Notes: generated from the sequence alone by a model not told the origin. 64,000 nucleotides of DNA from Taxillus chinensis (GCA_023512835.1 CM042084.1:53671031-53735030); one strand, 5' to 3'. Numbered from the stretch's first letter, positions 31,801-38,907 are shown. Made by a program: numbers and translations.

Positions 31801-32156
31801 CGTTATTTGATATGATAGATTTTTTATTTTATTTTAATATTATTTATTATCCCCCCCCTTGGCTCTGTGCTTCTCCTACATTTATCTTCTATTTGGTGCA
31901 TTATTGCGACATTTTTTTATGTCCTGGATAGTTTTGTTGGCCTTTTAAAATTTATTTTACAATTCTTTATTTATGCTTCCGTTTGCTATTTTTATGGATC
32001 AGGTAGTTGTTTGTCTTACAGGCTAAGGAAGCATATACAAAGGCACTCTTTGACTCTGTCACTAAACAATACAACGTGTTGAAAGCTGCAGTACATGGAA
32101 AAAAAGCATTGCAAGCATCAACTCCAAAGGTTTATCTATCACAGCCATGGCAGTGA
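10739..32156 (+). CDS. ATS1: Glycerol-3-phosphate acyltransferase, plastidial (3' ten exons; 5' end outside window)
   Basis: Transfers an acyl group from acyl-ACP to the sn-1 position of glycerol-3-phosphate in the plastid stroma, the first step of the plastid glycerolipid pathway and a determinant of phosphatidylglycerol saturation. Exons: 10739-10825, 10906-11003, 11693-11750, 16845-16946, 17024-17085, 17185-17295, 23481-23556, 26825-26944, 27050-27163, 32022-32156. They join in frame to 320 residues plus stop, all with GT-AG borders. Catalytic marks are present: NHQTEAD (the H-x4-D box), SKKHM (Lys-His of the glycerol-phosphate site) and SGGRDRP (two Arg). The C terminus VYLSQPWQ is typical. 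The full protein is usually about 460 residues, so roughly 140 N-terminal residues including the transit peptide are missing here. Several normally conserved positions differ (DILCKPFS for DPLCKPFS). Introns of 3-6 kb are filled with transposons. The fold assignment is confident; expression is unknown. Confidence 0.92.
10906..11003 (+). CDS. ATS1: ATS1 exon b
   Basis: 98 bases, acceptor TTGCAG and strong donor GTGAGT. Encodes [20 protein letters not shown], a block highly conserved in plastidial acyltransferases. The codon split across the next intron reads CCG (Pro) where Lys, Arg or Gly is usual. Confidence 0.92.
11693..11750 (+). CDS. ATS1: ATS1 exon c
   Basis: 58 bases, acceptor GTTGCAG and donor GTCTGT. 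Encodes [19 protein letters not shown], which leads directly into the H-x4-D exon 5.1 kb downstream. Confidence 0.88.
11751..12118 (+). other. Start of ATS1 intron c, with trinucleotide repeat
   Basis: Intronic sequence. (TTA)n(TTG)n simple repeat at about 11870-11896. No coding signal. Confidence 0.5.
12119..12190 (+). pseudogene. Copia reverse transcriptase scrap
   Basis: In one + frame the sequence reads [20 protein letters not shown], the first catalytic-Asp motif of copia RT (usually QLDVKNAFL.G.L.EEVYM.QP). Only about 24 codons are preserved, and neighbouring copia domains are absent. Confidence 0.7.
12408..12620 (+). repeat. 5' LTR-like copy of the intron-c gypsy element
   Basis: Shares TTGATGTCTTGTG and flanking blocks with 14911-15090. 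Begins near TTGATGAGACTAC, against AATGATGAGACTCTG in the other copy. The extent to the right is uncertain. Confidence 0.55.
13040..14190 (+). other. Leader of the degraded gypsy element, AT-rich interruption
   Basis: A broken frame around 13045-13200 has a charged, coiled-coil-like composition resembling the N-terminal part of plant gypsy gag. 13300-13720 is very AT-rich with TATA microsatellite patches. A short tandem copy of AGAAGATTGGCGCTTTGGGG occurs at about 13799-13850. Confidence 0.4.
14190..14650 (+). pseudogene. Gypsy gag (retrotransposon capsid) remnant
   Basis: Reading across frameshifts gives the expected gag order: [15 protein letters not shown] (usual form ..FP.F.G.DP..W), then a [14 protein letters not shown] element, then [18 protein letters not shown], then LIKGLK, then [12 protein letters not shown]. 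Several stops interrupt it. No CCHC knuckle is visible. Confidence 0.6.
14911..15110 (+). repeat. 3' LTR-like copy of the intron-c gypsy element
   Basis: Matches 12408-12620 in order and orientation. It is preceded by purine-rich GGGTGAGGGAATGA at about 14903-14916, which could be the polypurine tract. Confidence 0.55.
15120..15610 (+). repeat. Possible second LTR end with a primer-site-like motif
   Basis: TATATAAATCGGG, a (GT)n(TA)n microsatellite at 15518-15542 and an AATAAAAC poly(A)-like signal at about 15566 are followed by TTAGTATCATAGCA at about 15599-15612, similar to the tRNA-Met primer site. It may be the 5' LTR of the copia whose RT-RNaseH remnant lies at 16390-16790. No partner LTR was found. 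Confidence 0.4.
15611..16389 (+). other. Retroelement leader-like sequence, no domain seen
   Basis: Moderately GC-rich sequence starting with CCCTAACCCTAA, with a 93-codon frame at 15680-15961 that resembles nothing known. A tandem duplication TTTGCTTCTAGCAACAATCT around 15984-16030 is evident. Confidence 0.35.
16390..16790 (+). pseudogene. Copia RT-RNaseH remnant ending next to ATS1 exon d
   Basis: [23 protein letters not shown] residues near 16400-16460 and [20 protein letters not shown] (16631-16690) are classical copia landmarks (the LK..F.MKDLG and YR.LVGKL.YLT.TRPDI.F motifs). Frameshifts make it non-functional. It ends about 55 bases before the exon at 16845. Confidence 0.75.
16845..16946 (+). 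CDS. ATS1: ATS1 exon d (H-x4-D catalytic box)
   Basis: 34 codons, phase 0, acceptor AAATGCAG and donor GTTAGC. Encodes [20 protein letters not shown]. The His and Asp of NHQTEAD are the catalytic dyad of the acyltransferase. The residue before N-I-I-L is Glu where many plant enzymes have His (QGHN). Confidence 0.93.
17024..17085 (+). CDS. ATS1: ATS1 exon e
   Basis: 62 bases, acceptor CACAAAG and donor GTGTTT. Encodes [20 protein letters not shown]. The AGDRV and CKPFSMGRN blocks are diagnostic. Ile replaces the Pro of the usual DPLCKPFS. Confidence 0.9.
17185..17295 (+). CDS. ATS1: ATS1 exon f
   Basis: 111 bases, acceptor CTTATAG and donor GTACTT. Encodes [20 protein letters not shown] and [15 protein letters not shown]. 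The Lys-His pair in SKKHM is part of the glycerol-3-phosphate-binding site in the family. Confidence 0.92.
17296..18000 (+). other. Start of ATS1 intron f
   Basis: First part of a 6185-base intron. Contains a short (GA)n run at about 17490-17502. No coding signal is recognised in this part. Confidence 0.45.
18010..18150 (+). pseudogene. LINE ORF2 zf-RVT scrap, sense
   Basis: One + frame reads [20 protein letters not shown] and then VTIDNLK followed by a stop and [14 protein letters not shown], matching the W..KVP.K...F.W.........T..NL..RG motif at the start of the zf-RVT region in plant LINE ORF2. Short and broken. Confidence 0.55.
18390..18733 (-). repeat. 3' LTR of the intron-f copia element
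   Basis: Starts on the - strand with TGTTAGAAGTTAATTC at 18733, directly after a polypurine tract, and ends in CA at about 18390. Internally it repeats ACAATTAATA-type units about every 40-60 bases (18470-18620). Matches the copy at 21344-21584. Confidence 0.7.
19031..19258 (-). pseudogene. Copia RNaseH remnant
   Basis: The - strand frame contains [20 protein letters not shown] followed by [10 protein letters not shown], clearly the SW.SKKQ..V..SS.EAE..A.......E block of copia RNaseH, with Ala-Lys replacing the Glu-containing catalytic motif. Confidence 0.8.
20210..20524 (-). pseudogene. Copia integrase C-terminal part
   Basis: The frame holds [20 protein letters not shown] and [20 protein letters not shown], then [13 protein letters not shown]. 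These match the A.Y..NR.PS......P.E...G, FG...Y.H....R.KL.P.....FLGY signature found between integrase and RT of copia elements. Confidence 0.8.
20631..21002 (-). pseudogene. Copia GAG-pre-integrase and integrase N-terminal remnant
   Basis: Across frames, the - strand shows [20 protein letters not shown] (degraded LWH.RLGHPS...L), a cysteine-poor remnant of the HHCC region, and then SFID-DCTRVTW and [15 protein letters not shown] stretches of the integrase core in a shifted frame. Clearly non-functional. Confidence 0.65.
21344..21584 (-). repeat. 5' LTR of the intron-f copia element
   Basis: Shares AGGAATGTTTTATTTACTTG, CACATATATA-type and ACAATTAATA-type blocks with 18390-18733 in the same orientation. 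It is shorter, about 240 against 344 bases, and its start is eroded. Confidence 0.65.
21585..22425 (+). other. Part of ATS1 intron f without recognised genes
   Basis: AT-rich. Contains a perfect 9-base inverted repeat CTTGGTTAG / CTAACCAAG at 22215-22223 and 22232-22240, and two copies of a TTTGATTAATAAATATAT-like motif at about 22194 and 22396. The frame at 21753-21986 matches nothing known. Confidence 0.4.
22429..23376. mobile_element. Candidate non-autonomous hAT-like element in ATS1 intron f
   Basis: The left end TAGACCTGTCA and the right end read on the opposite strand (TAAACCTGCCA) form imperfect terminal inverted repeats. Both are followed internally by GGATACCCG-, CCCATACCC- and GGGTA-rich subterminal motifs, which are typical of hAT-type miniature elements. 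The interior is AT-rich and non-coding. No clear 8-base target duplication was recognised. Confidence 0.45.
23481..23556 (+). CDS. ATS1: ATS1 exon g
   Basis: 76 bases, acceptor GGGTGCAG and donor GTGAGC. Encodes [20 protein letters not shown] and then DEWYP. The two Arg of SGGRDRP are substrate-binding residues in the family. Confidence 0.93.
23685..23851 (-). repeat. 3' LTR of the truncated antisense copia
   Basis: The - strand start TGAAATAAATTTTTTTATTT follows a polypurine tract. The end resembles the ..TATTTTCTACT end of the LTR at 25390-25562, which points to related families. Confidence 0.6.
23685..24017 (-). mobile_element. Truncated copia 3' end, antisense (RNaseH tail plus LTR)
   Basis: On the - strand the sequence enters at 24017 with the C-terminal tail of copia RNaseH ([18 protein letters not shown], then [17 protein letters not shown] and a stop), followed by polypurine tract GAGAGGGAGAG, then an LTR starting at 23851 and ending near 23685. 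It abuts the sense copia that starts near 24018, giving a head-to-head arrangement. Confidence 0.7.
24229..24401 (-). other. rrn23: Plastid-like 23S rRNA gene fragment inserted in copia RT
   Basis: The + strand here is the reverse complement of organellar large-subunit rRNA. Blocks recognised include CACCAACTTCCTTGACCTTC, GGCGTCAGCCCCCATACA, GGAGACCTGTGTTTTTGGTA, GCCTGGTCACTGCGACCCCC and TTACGGGGCTATTTTGCC. The match starts and stops abruptly, with copia RT on both sides, so this is nuclear-integrated organelle DNA of about 173 bases. It carries a few substitutions and a small deletion (CATACAGTC). Plastid origin is favoured over mitochondrial from memory of the plastid 23S sequence; an alignment would settle this. 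It is not a functional rRNA gene. Confidence 0.82.
24439..25392 (+). pseudogene. Copia RT C-terminal part and RNaseH, frameshifted
   Basis: 24439-24699 contains [20 protein letters not shown] and [20 protein letters not shown] (RT thumb). 24692-24889 has [20 protein letters not shown]. 24873-25085 has [20 protein letters not shown] and [19 protein letters not shown] (RNaseH). 25144-25392 has the C-terminal [24 protein letters not shown] tail. At least three frame changes are needed to read it, so it is a pseudogene. Confidence 0.85.
25390..25562 (+). repeat. 3' LTR of the sense copia element
   Basis: Begins TGAAAAGAATC immediately after polypurine GAGGGGGAGAAT and ends CTACTAACA. 173 bases. 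Confidence 0.65.
25601..25700 (-). repeat. Left LTR of the TRIM-like element
   Basis: Shares GGGTCAACGTC, CCAATT, TTATTA(T/A)GAT and GGGACTCTAATA blocks with 25837-25938. This is the 3' LTR if the element reads on the - strand. Confidence 0.65.
25837..25938 (-). repeat. Right LTR of the TRIM-like element
   Basis: Contains CCAATGTGGGACTCTAATAA, a motif common in plant miniature LTRs. The primer-site-like sequence lies just outside it at 25813-25825. Confidence 0.65.
25945..26824 (+). other. End of ATS1 intron g
   Basis: No domain or repeat recognised. The frame at 26370-26642 begins with a basic stretch (KRKRKT) followed by acidic residues, but matches no family I know. Acceptor ATGATCAG precedes the next exon at 26825. 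Confidence 0.4.
26825..26944 (+). CDS. ATS1: ATS1 exon h
   Basis: 40 codons, phase 0, acceptor TGATCAG and donor GTACTA. Encodes [20 protein letters not shown], then [16 protein letters not shown]. The hexamer GTAAGT at 26888-26893 lies inside the exon and is translated as Val-Ser. Homology continues across it, so it is treated as exonic. Confidence 0.9.
27050..27163 (+). CDS. ATS1: ATS1 exon i
   Basis: 38 codons, phase 0, acceptor TTCTTTCAG and donor GTTAGT. Encodes [20 protein letters not shown], then [13 protein letters not shown], the C-terminal part of the acyltransferase domain. Confidence 0.92.
27520..28116 (-). pseudogene. LINE zf-RVT region
   Basis: Frames 28116-27850 and 27831-27520 carry [40 protein letters not shown] and, after a stop, [35 protein letters not shown]. 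This matches the region after RT in plant LINE ORF2. The Cys-rich hinge between the two frames is eroded. Confidence 0.8.
28399..29023 (-). pseudogene. LINE endonuclease (APE-type) remnant
   Basis: 29023-28829 contains [20 protein letters not shown] and SRGILLMWD (the G...G.L..W block). 28734-28399 contains [40 protein letters not shown] and FSRLDRFLL (usual form ...F..F......L.D....G..FTW.......S.LDR.L). The catalytic GDFN is altered (VVHFPSER context), and the frame is broken between 28735 and 28828. Confidence 0.8.
29150..30440 (-). other. GC-rich LINE 5' region (ORF1/leader)
   Basis: Locally GC- and CpG-rich sequence contiguous with the LINE endonuclease. Long open frames exist on both strands (for example 29614-30027 + and 30421-29933 -), a composition effect. 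Its position fits the ORF1/5' leader of the LINE, but no zinc knuckle or RNA-binding motif was identified. Confidence 0.45.
30459..31185. mobile_element. Candidate non-autonomous DNA transposon with GC-rich cargo
   Basis: Flanked by direct repeats CATGTTAATT at 30449-30458 and 31186-31195. Ends resemble imperfect inverted repeats (CCATCTAAGAGCATCTCTAA on the left; on the right, read inversely, ACCATCTCCAACCTATCAGC). AT-rich arms with TAGCTAAA-type motifs enclose a GC-rich core (about 30700-31015) that contains a 40-base tandem duplication (GTGTT-CAGGGCCGGGC units at about 30807 and 30847). A 10-base duplication and GC-rich cargo would fit a Mutator-like or Pack-type element; this is inference. 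Confidence 0.45.
31196..32021 (+). other. End of ATS1 intron i
   Basis: AT-rich. Around 31340-31700 a degraded copia-like tail may be present (a TAAACTTACTGAAATATGCA-type run), but it is not readable as a domain. A tandem TAGGTATATATATAAGAAGA duplication lies at 31282-31330. Acceptor TTGTCTTACAG ends the intron. Confidence 0.4.
32022..32156 (+). CDS. ATS1: ATS1 last exon (j) with stop
   Basis: 45 codons including TGA, acceptor TCTTACAG. Encodes [20 protein letters not shown], then the typical C terminus VYLSQPWQ. The 4.9 kb intron before it holds the LINE and the GC-rich transposon. Confidence 0.93.
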   Translation, partial: AKEAYTKALFDSVTKQYNVLKAAVHGKKALQASTPKVYLSQPWQ

Positions 32157-33500
32157 CAGTTGTTGATGTTTTGTGCCTTCAGCATCTTCACTGCATATTA
32201 TCGGGTAGTTGTCACTCATTCGAATTTGAGGATTAGATTCAGGAACATTAGGATTAGATAAGGGAAGGGATGGTCAGGCTGACAATTGGATGATAGCCAT
32301 TAAGGTGGGAATGCAAATTCTGGTGATTGAATCGCGGTCAACAATACAATGGCATCAAATACATGTTACTGTTACCTTGCAAGTGTAGGTTTGAAGCACC
32401 AAAATTTAAGGACAACTAATGTCTTGCTACGGAAGGAACCTTTGATCCCGAGGAGGTTCACTATGATGGAATAAGTATTTTATTTCTCGTTTTTGTTTCT
32501 CCTCATCTATAGTCATACCTGTGAGCTTCATATAAGACGCTGATTTTCTTTATAAATGATAGATATGGATTTTAGTTTTGCGAAGGTTCATAAGTTGAAT
32601 GCATTTGCTTGTTTATTTTTATTTCCGTTTGGTAGTTTAATCCTATAGCGTGCCATTGAAATTACTTTGATAATCTTGCTAGCTAGTATAGAAATCAGTT
32701 TGCCTTCTATATGTTATCACACATAAATTTGAGGGTGATGAATAATTGAAATTATATATATGATTTAAAAGCAGAATGCTTCAAGTAAACAAAATGTCTC
32801 ATTCTATTTTTTTGATATACAGAATTGTAAACAAAAAACTTCAAGTTTATATTCAAACATAGATAAGCACATATCTATGTTTAATCATCAAATAAAATTT
32901 AATTAGCAGAATGTGGTTATCATGCTCCAACAATGAAAATTAACCGAACTAATGTTTTCAGGTATAATATGAGCACATATGACCAATCTAGTATAAATTT
33001 CAAATTGCATAAAAACTCCAAGTTTAAAGCAGATACTCCCAATATTTCACTATATGAAGCATTAATCATCAATCATAAGTCACAACTTAATATCATTGGT
33101 TAAGCATTCTATCAGGCTAACATAATCAAAAACAAAATTTTGAAATTTTTTGGTTGTGGTAAATTAAGTTGAAGATAAGACAAATTTGGCTAGTTAAGAT
33201 TTCTAATCACTATTAAAGTTTGGCATTGTCCTTGATGCATAACAAATGTAAAATTGGGATAAAATTCAAAGAAATAATTTGGGGTCCTATAATGACCTAT
33301 ATTATAGGTCATGATGTTGTACAGATATTTTCTAGAAATACTCTCCTCATAATAAGGTTACCTCTTTAATCCTAAAATATAGGTCATTGTATCCTTTGTC
33401 TATTCTATTTTTGCGTTCTTTCATGTGGGTTTCATGGAGCGTTTTGTGGGAGCCTTGGGGGGTGAGGGAGAACTTATTAAATTATAAAATGAGGATTAAA
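32157..33500 (+). other. 3' untranslated and intergenic sequence after ATS1
   Basis: No coding signal. The ATS1 3' untranslated region must begin at 32157. Candidate poly(A) contexts (AATAAG at about 32469) are weak and the end cannot be fixed. A TAATGACCTATATTATAGGTCAT palindromic stretch lies at about 33291-33312. Confidence 0.4.
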
Positions 33501-35465
33501 TGTTATTGTAGGCAAATTCTACTAAAGAGAGGTGAGTAGCCCATGAACCTCTAGGAGGCTACGATGTCATGCTTTGGGTTTCTAACTCGTAGAAATTAGT
33601 TAGTGAATTTCTATGCCCGCACCTGAAGGGATAAGGGATTGGTGAAAATATTTAAAAAGGGACCTTAACATGGGTGAAGTTCCTAATTCAATCCACACAT
33701 ATAGCACACAAATATAGAAATCTCATTTCAATCAAAATAGTATATACATAGTTTTCTTACGGAATTACATCATGTTACAAAGCAAATTAGATAAATAAAG
33801 ACAAATATGGTCTCTATCTCGGGGTAGCCTCATAGCTTCTATAAAGTGTAGACATGTGCTCGTATAGTGTCACATCTAACCTAAATCATCATGTAGAGAC
33901 TTATGCTTAGATTGATCTATGAGATTGTCTTTATTCAGTAATGAGGATACCTAGTTAGTATTGTGCTCGGCGATATGAGCGTTTTGATAGTAATTGGGTC
34001 TAATTTGGAATTTGGACCCCGAAGGTTAGTTTTATAAATTTGGGCATTTATTAATTAAAGAGATGAATAGAAAATATAAATAGGGAAAAGAGAGAGAGAC
34101 TCCCAGCGGGTATTGTGTTTCATGGCTTTAGAGAGAGAGAGCGCTTGGAGCTTATTGAATTGGAGCTTGGAGCTTGAATTTTAGGGTTGATTCATCTGTG
34201 AATCATTACCAAGTAAATGTTTCTAATCTCTCATCTTGATTTTGTTCTTGAATATGTACGATTAGAATATAATCTGTGAAATTTAGTATGAACCCTAGGT
34301 TTGGAGGAACCCCAATTTTGGGTTGAACTTTGATTCTTGTGATTTTAGTGCATAATATGTGATATTATGTAATATTAGGTATGATTTTACTACAAAACCA
34401 AACATGTAGTACTAGGTATGAGTTTTATGAGTTTTCGGAGGGTTTGTGAGGGTTTGGGCGTCATTGGGTTGGTTTCAGACATACAACATGTTAAAGTGAC
34501 GATAAACAGTAACCTTAAAAAGAGTTTTGAAAAAGAACTTTGAAAATAGAGTTTCAAAAAGGAGTCCCGAAAAAATCCAAAAATAGATTCGAAAAAAGAT
34601 TTGAAAAGAGATTCGAAATGTCAAAGAGGTTGGGTCGAAGACCCGAATGAGCTTCGAAATAGTTGAGCAAACCGTTGATCTTCAAGGTAGTGGAGCTTTG
34701 TGTGAGGACCTGCATCCTAGTCCTTAGAGTTAAAGTTTGAGAGGTGTCTTATAGTGCTTAAAATTCTAGTTTTTACATATTAATTTTTTAGTATTTTAGA
34801 GTGCTGTAGCGGGTAGTGGCTGATAATGGTCGATATGGTGTGGGAGGGTGTTCTGGTCGACATTGGGGCGGTCGACGCGTGTGGGGAGGTTGGTGTCGAC
34901 CACTTGCTAGTCAACATTGGGAAGAGGGGTGTGGTGTGGGGTGGCTTGGTCAACACGGGGGGGGGGGGTCGACGCGTGTTGGGTGGTCGGTGTCGACGAC
35001 CTTTCGTCGATGTCAACCGTGATCGACGCGCACGAGTGATTGGCATCAAGCACTTTAGCCGGCATCGACCATGGTCAACGTGCATTTTTGGCTGCGTCGA
35101 TTTTGTTGCTTGTTTATTTTGTGTTTTCTCTTGTATTTTTGAAAAAAGAAAGAAGAAGAAGAAGAAGAAGAAGAAGAAGAAGAACCCTAGCCGTTGTCGC
35201 ACTTGAGATACAGAGAGAGAGAGAGAAAAAAAATGGTGTAGGAGGTCCTTGGATCAAGAACGAGTAGTGCATGCCTTTTAATTTGTTTTCCGCCAGAGGT
35301 AGGTGGTTCTGTCCTCATGAGTCTGCTTCATTGGTCAGTAAAAGTCATAATATTGGGATTTCAAACTTTGCTTTTGTATTGTGATATGTGAATTTGATAT
35401 ATTATAATATATATGTTGACATATCTATGTGTGTTGTGTCATCATATATGATATAGAGATGTTGT

Positions 35466-35467
<2 letters not shown>

Positions 35468-35524
<57 letters not shown>
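35468..35524. repeat. (TA)n(GA)n microsatellite
   Basis: Uninterrupted TA repeat to 35510, then GA repeat to 35524. Confidence 0.95.
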
Positions 35525-35525
<1 letters not shown>

Positions 35526-35630
35526 GAGGGAGAGATAAACTAAGTATTGGGATAAATGCGTGAGAATTGTTATTCTTAAATAGTGACGTGAAACGAGATG
35601 TTCATATGTTTTGCTATTTTGTTTAGATAT

Positions 35631-35806
35631 GAGATATTGTGGTCCCATTGAGGGGACAGTTGTGGATTAGATATGAGATATTGAGGTTCCATTAAGAGAA
35701 CAGTCCTGAGATGGACATGAGTTGTTGAGGTCTCATTGAGGGGACAGTCCAAGAGTGGACCTGAGTATTGAGGTTCTATTGAGGGGACCAACTGTGAATC
35801 CTTTGT
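35631..35806. repeat. 44-base tandem repeat, four copies
   Basis: Units start with GAG at 35631, 35675, 35719 and 35763, exactly 44 bases apart. Each contains a TTG(A/T)GGT(C/T)(C/T)(C/T)ATT block followed by a GAGGGGAC-type block. The second unit has AAGAGAAC instead of GAGGGGAC. Confidence 0.85.
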
Positions 35807-36332
35807 GTAATGTTTACTATTATTTTAATTACACTACACTGCACATATTTGCACTAGGCATATCTTGGTGAAGATATTGGGTTGGACTGGGGGGACATAA
35901 ACTCCTAGTGGGCTATGGTTTACTCACCCACCTTTAATGTCTCTTTTTGCAGGACTTAGCAGGTGTTAGGAGGGTACCCCGTTCTTGAGGCTTGAGCATT
36001 GTCATTTAGCTTTTCTTGCATTAATTTGTTATTATACTTTGAGATACTATAATGTTTGAGATGGAGACCTATGTACTCATTTTGAGATTGGTGTATTTAT
36101 TTAAGACACCGTGTTTTGGGGCTGGTGATTTTATTTATCATGCAACTTTTATTAAATGGAGTGGTTAATGTATGATTTTTACATGTTATGAAATGAAATT
36201 GTAGCAAGTTCGGGGTAGCACCCTAGAGGGAGCCCTCTTAGGTGACCATTCACCAACCCCTTATCCTCCTAGGTGCGAGGCATGGGACATCACTAACTGG
36301 TTTCTCGATGTCAAGAAATCTGAGGCATAACA

Positions 36333-36947
36333 GATGGTATTAGAGTAGTTGAGACCTAGGATAGTGGAAGGGTAATTCATCCTTAAGGTCCTTAGGGAGC
36401 ATGAGGGGACTCGCTTGATCAACGAGACTCTTGTGTTTTCCTAGGGTGTACTGTGGGGCTGATGAGTCACGAGGTAGGATGTGCATTGAGAGTGCATACA
36501 TGTATTGAGTAGGCCACTAGTATGTGCTACTTGTTGAATTCTTGTTGTGTATGATGCTTAATGGTATATGTTGTTTTCTTAAGGAGTGGCATACTATTAT
36601 GTGATGGATGTGCATCATGAGAATTATAAGTATAAGTGATGTGAGAACATGAGCCATGAGATATTTACATGTTTTGCATAATGAGATGTGATGAGATGGT
36701 GTGTATTCACTCTTATGAGATTTTGAAATGAGATATTGAGAGTTATAAGGGTACGTTGTGATTGTTGTTCCTGTATAGAATCATGCCTTCGAGGAGAGCA
36801 CCACGTGAGAGTAGTATTGCTTTGGGGATGAAGTGTTTGTCCAAATCGGGCAGGTAGGAGGGGCTGATCTAATCACACAAGTGTTGGCTCAGCTTCAGAT
36901 GCTAAGTGAGGCAATGCACGGGATAAGAGATAGCATTGTTGGACCCA
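36333..36947 (+). pseudogene. Gypsy leader and start of gag, cut by the Tat-like insertion
   Basis: After the primer-binding site at 36335, leader sequence runs to an ATG at about 36783 that opens with MPSRRAPRESS, a typical small basic start of plant chromovirus gag. A stop follows and the reading stops at the insertion point near 36947. Continuation beyond the inserted element (after 44575) was not recognised. Confidence 0.5.
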
Positions 36948-38887
36948 TTTTGTCCGGGTTGGACATACTAACTCCATTTCTTATATTTATCTGCTCATGC
37001 CATATTTTCTAGAATAGGAAGATTCCCCATTACCATGGAGTCAGTCTCAAGTTTGGGGGCGATGTTAAACCTCAATTTGAGCAAGATAGACACCTTGTGA
37101 CATGAATAGGGAAGCCCAAAATTGAGAACCTCTGCCACAAGTCATCGAAGTGCCCCGAGGGCAACACCAGGTGATAGAGGATAAAATTTAGAGACTAACG
37201 CATTTGACCGTGCTCAATTCTAACTTAAAATGAAGAAGTTATGGCCAAAATAATTTTTGTTGGAAAAAGTCAAACTCGCTAAAAAGACGGTCAATGCCCC
37301 TAATCAAATTGCCCGAAAAAGTGACTGTGAAATTTTCCAAAACATTGATTTAGGCGAATACAGGTTTTCCCAAACAATCCCCAAAAGGTCATCTATTTTG
37401 GCATTTTGGATGGGGGTAAAAAGGTAAATAAAAGTAAAAAAAATCAATCCAGAGCATTGTAGTCAAATCAAGAGGATCGTGGTCAGCTTCAAGACATCAT
37501 TGATCCGGACTAAGCCTCCACCGATACGGAGTAAGGATCTGAGCCTTCTACTTGATTCGGACTAAGGCCTCACTAATACGGAGTAAGGATCCGAGCGTTC
37601 AACTGATCCGGATTAAAGCATCATTGATATGGAGTAAGGATCCAAGACAGCACTAATCCAGACTAAGCCTCCACTGAGACGGAATAAGGATCCGAGCCTT
37701 CTATTGATCTGGACTAAGCGTCCACTGATACGGAATAAGTATCCGAGTCTTCCATTGATCCGGACTAAGCCTCCACTGATACAGAGTAAGGATTCAAGCC
37801 TTCCACTGATCCGAACTAAGCTTCAATGATACGGAATAAGCCTCCAATCATCCGAAATAAGCTCCAATCATCTGGAATAAGCTCCAATCATCCGGATTAA
37901 GCTTCAATCAGCTGGAATAAGCTTCCAATCATCTGGAATAAACTTCTCATGATACGGATCTAAGCCTTCCATTGATCCGGATTCGAACCTCCACTGACCT
38001 TCGACCCTACCGACCTTTGACCTTCGCTGTTTGGCCTATCTTTGGGTTCGCCCACTGTTCCTTCACGGGATGTGTTGGTATTAGTTGGGCAGATGCTCTT
38101 CAATGTCTGTCAGTCACATGTGCTCATATAAAAACAACAAGGCAATCATCAGTCGTCAGTCCACCCGGCATAAGATGAAATCTGGAAATAAAAAATGCTG
38201 GCATGAATAATACATCAATAAATGTTGCAATCAAGGTGCTACGTCCAGATGCATTTAAAAGTGTTCCTTCTCCTCGCACAAAGGAGAGTCTTACGCCCAA
38301 GAAAAGAACATGCCCAGATTTTAAGCCCATACGAGCTCCCTTTCCAAAAAACAAAAAAAACAAAAAAAAAAAAACTCTCTCCCCCCCCTTGGCCTTTTCC
38401 CAAAAAAAAAAAAAAAAACCTTTTTCACACTCTTTCTCTCCTTACGGGTTCTCTTGCCCAAAAGAAAATCTCTCTCCCATATCAATCAAAAAAAATACAT
38501 CATCACTTTACCTTTTTGTCTCTCCCACAGTTTTATTCCAAAACAAAAAACGAGCTAAAGTCAGTTCTATTTTAGGATAAATCAAATTTAATCATAACTT
38601 TGACAAATAACTTAGTTAAATAAAAAACATTGACCTTTTAGGAAAACAGTAGTGCTTTAACCCAATCAAAACAGTAAAAACAAATAAAAACCTCCTCCTT
38701 CTAAGATAGGTACCGAAAGGGTGATGTAGCGGTGCTAATTCTTCCCTACACGTAACCAACCCTCGAACCTTTATCTGGTCATATAGACTACTTATATTTT
38801 AGGTGACCAACTGCACCACAAAATAGTTGGTGGCGACTCTAAAATTTCATTATTCGGTTGCAGCCTGGACATAAACCGATGATGACA
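36948..38887 (+). repeat. 5' LTR of the Tat-like element
   Basis: TGTTGG...TGACA, about 1940 bases, containing the 51-base tandem array at 37501-37857, a 20-base array to 37940 and a homopolymer-rich C/A stretch at 38345-38420. It shares long colinear blocks with 43100-44575, for example AGATGAAATC(T/C)(G/A)GAAATAAAAA. Confidence 0.75.
37501..37940 (+). repeat. 51-base tandem array followed by 20-base array (5' LTR)
   Basis: Units beginning TGATCCGGAC-like occur at about 37501, 37553, 37604, 37654, 37705, 37756 and 37807. Each has an ACTAAGCCTCCACTGATACG block, then GAGTAAGGATCCGAGCCTTC. They are followed by about five shorter units of some 20 bases (GCTCCAATCATCTGGAATAA type). Confidence 0.88.
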
Positions 38888-38889
38888 GC

Positions 38890-38907
38890 TGGCGACTCTG
38901 CTGAGGA
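38890..38907 (+). other. Primer-binding site of the Tat-like element
   Basis: TGGCGACTCTGCTGAGGA two bases after the LTR end. This form differs from the tRNA-Met site used by the other LTR elements in the window and is typical of Tat/Ogre-type gypsy elements. Confidence 0.7.

Larger units (their letters stand above)
33868..36332 (+). repeat. Long LTR of a truncated gypsy-type element
   Basis: Ends in GAGGCATAACA at 36332 and is followed at 36335 by TGGTATTAGAG, a tRNA-Met-like primer-binding site, so the right edge is well supported. The left edge TGTCACATCT at 33868 is proposed from the usual TG start. Inside are a GC-rich segment (34800-35090) with repeated GTCGAC / TCAAC motifs, a (GAA)n run at 35147-35184, a (TA)n(GA)n microsatellite at 35468-35524, and a 44-base tandem array at 35631-35806. 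No partner LTR was recognised in the window. Confidence 0.55.

Noticed and set aside
34780..35267. Frames of 126-140 codons on both strands
   Set aside because: They run through (GAA)n and G-rich simple repeats within an LTR and give low-complexity peptides.
37501..37940. Regular repeats considered as a CRISPR array
   Set aside because: Units are directly tandem with no unique spacers, lie inside an LTR, and the DNA is plant nuclear.
38203..38580. Frames of 117-125 codons rich in Lys/Pro/Ser
   Set aside because: Produced by the A- and C-rich homopolymer region inside the Tat-like LTR; no domain.
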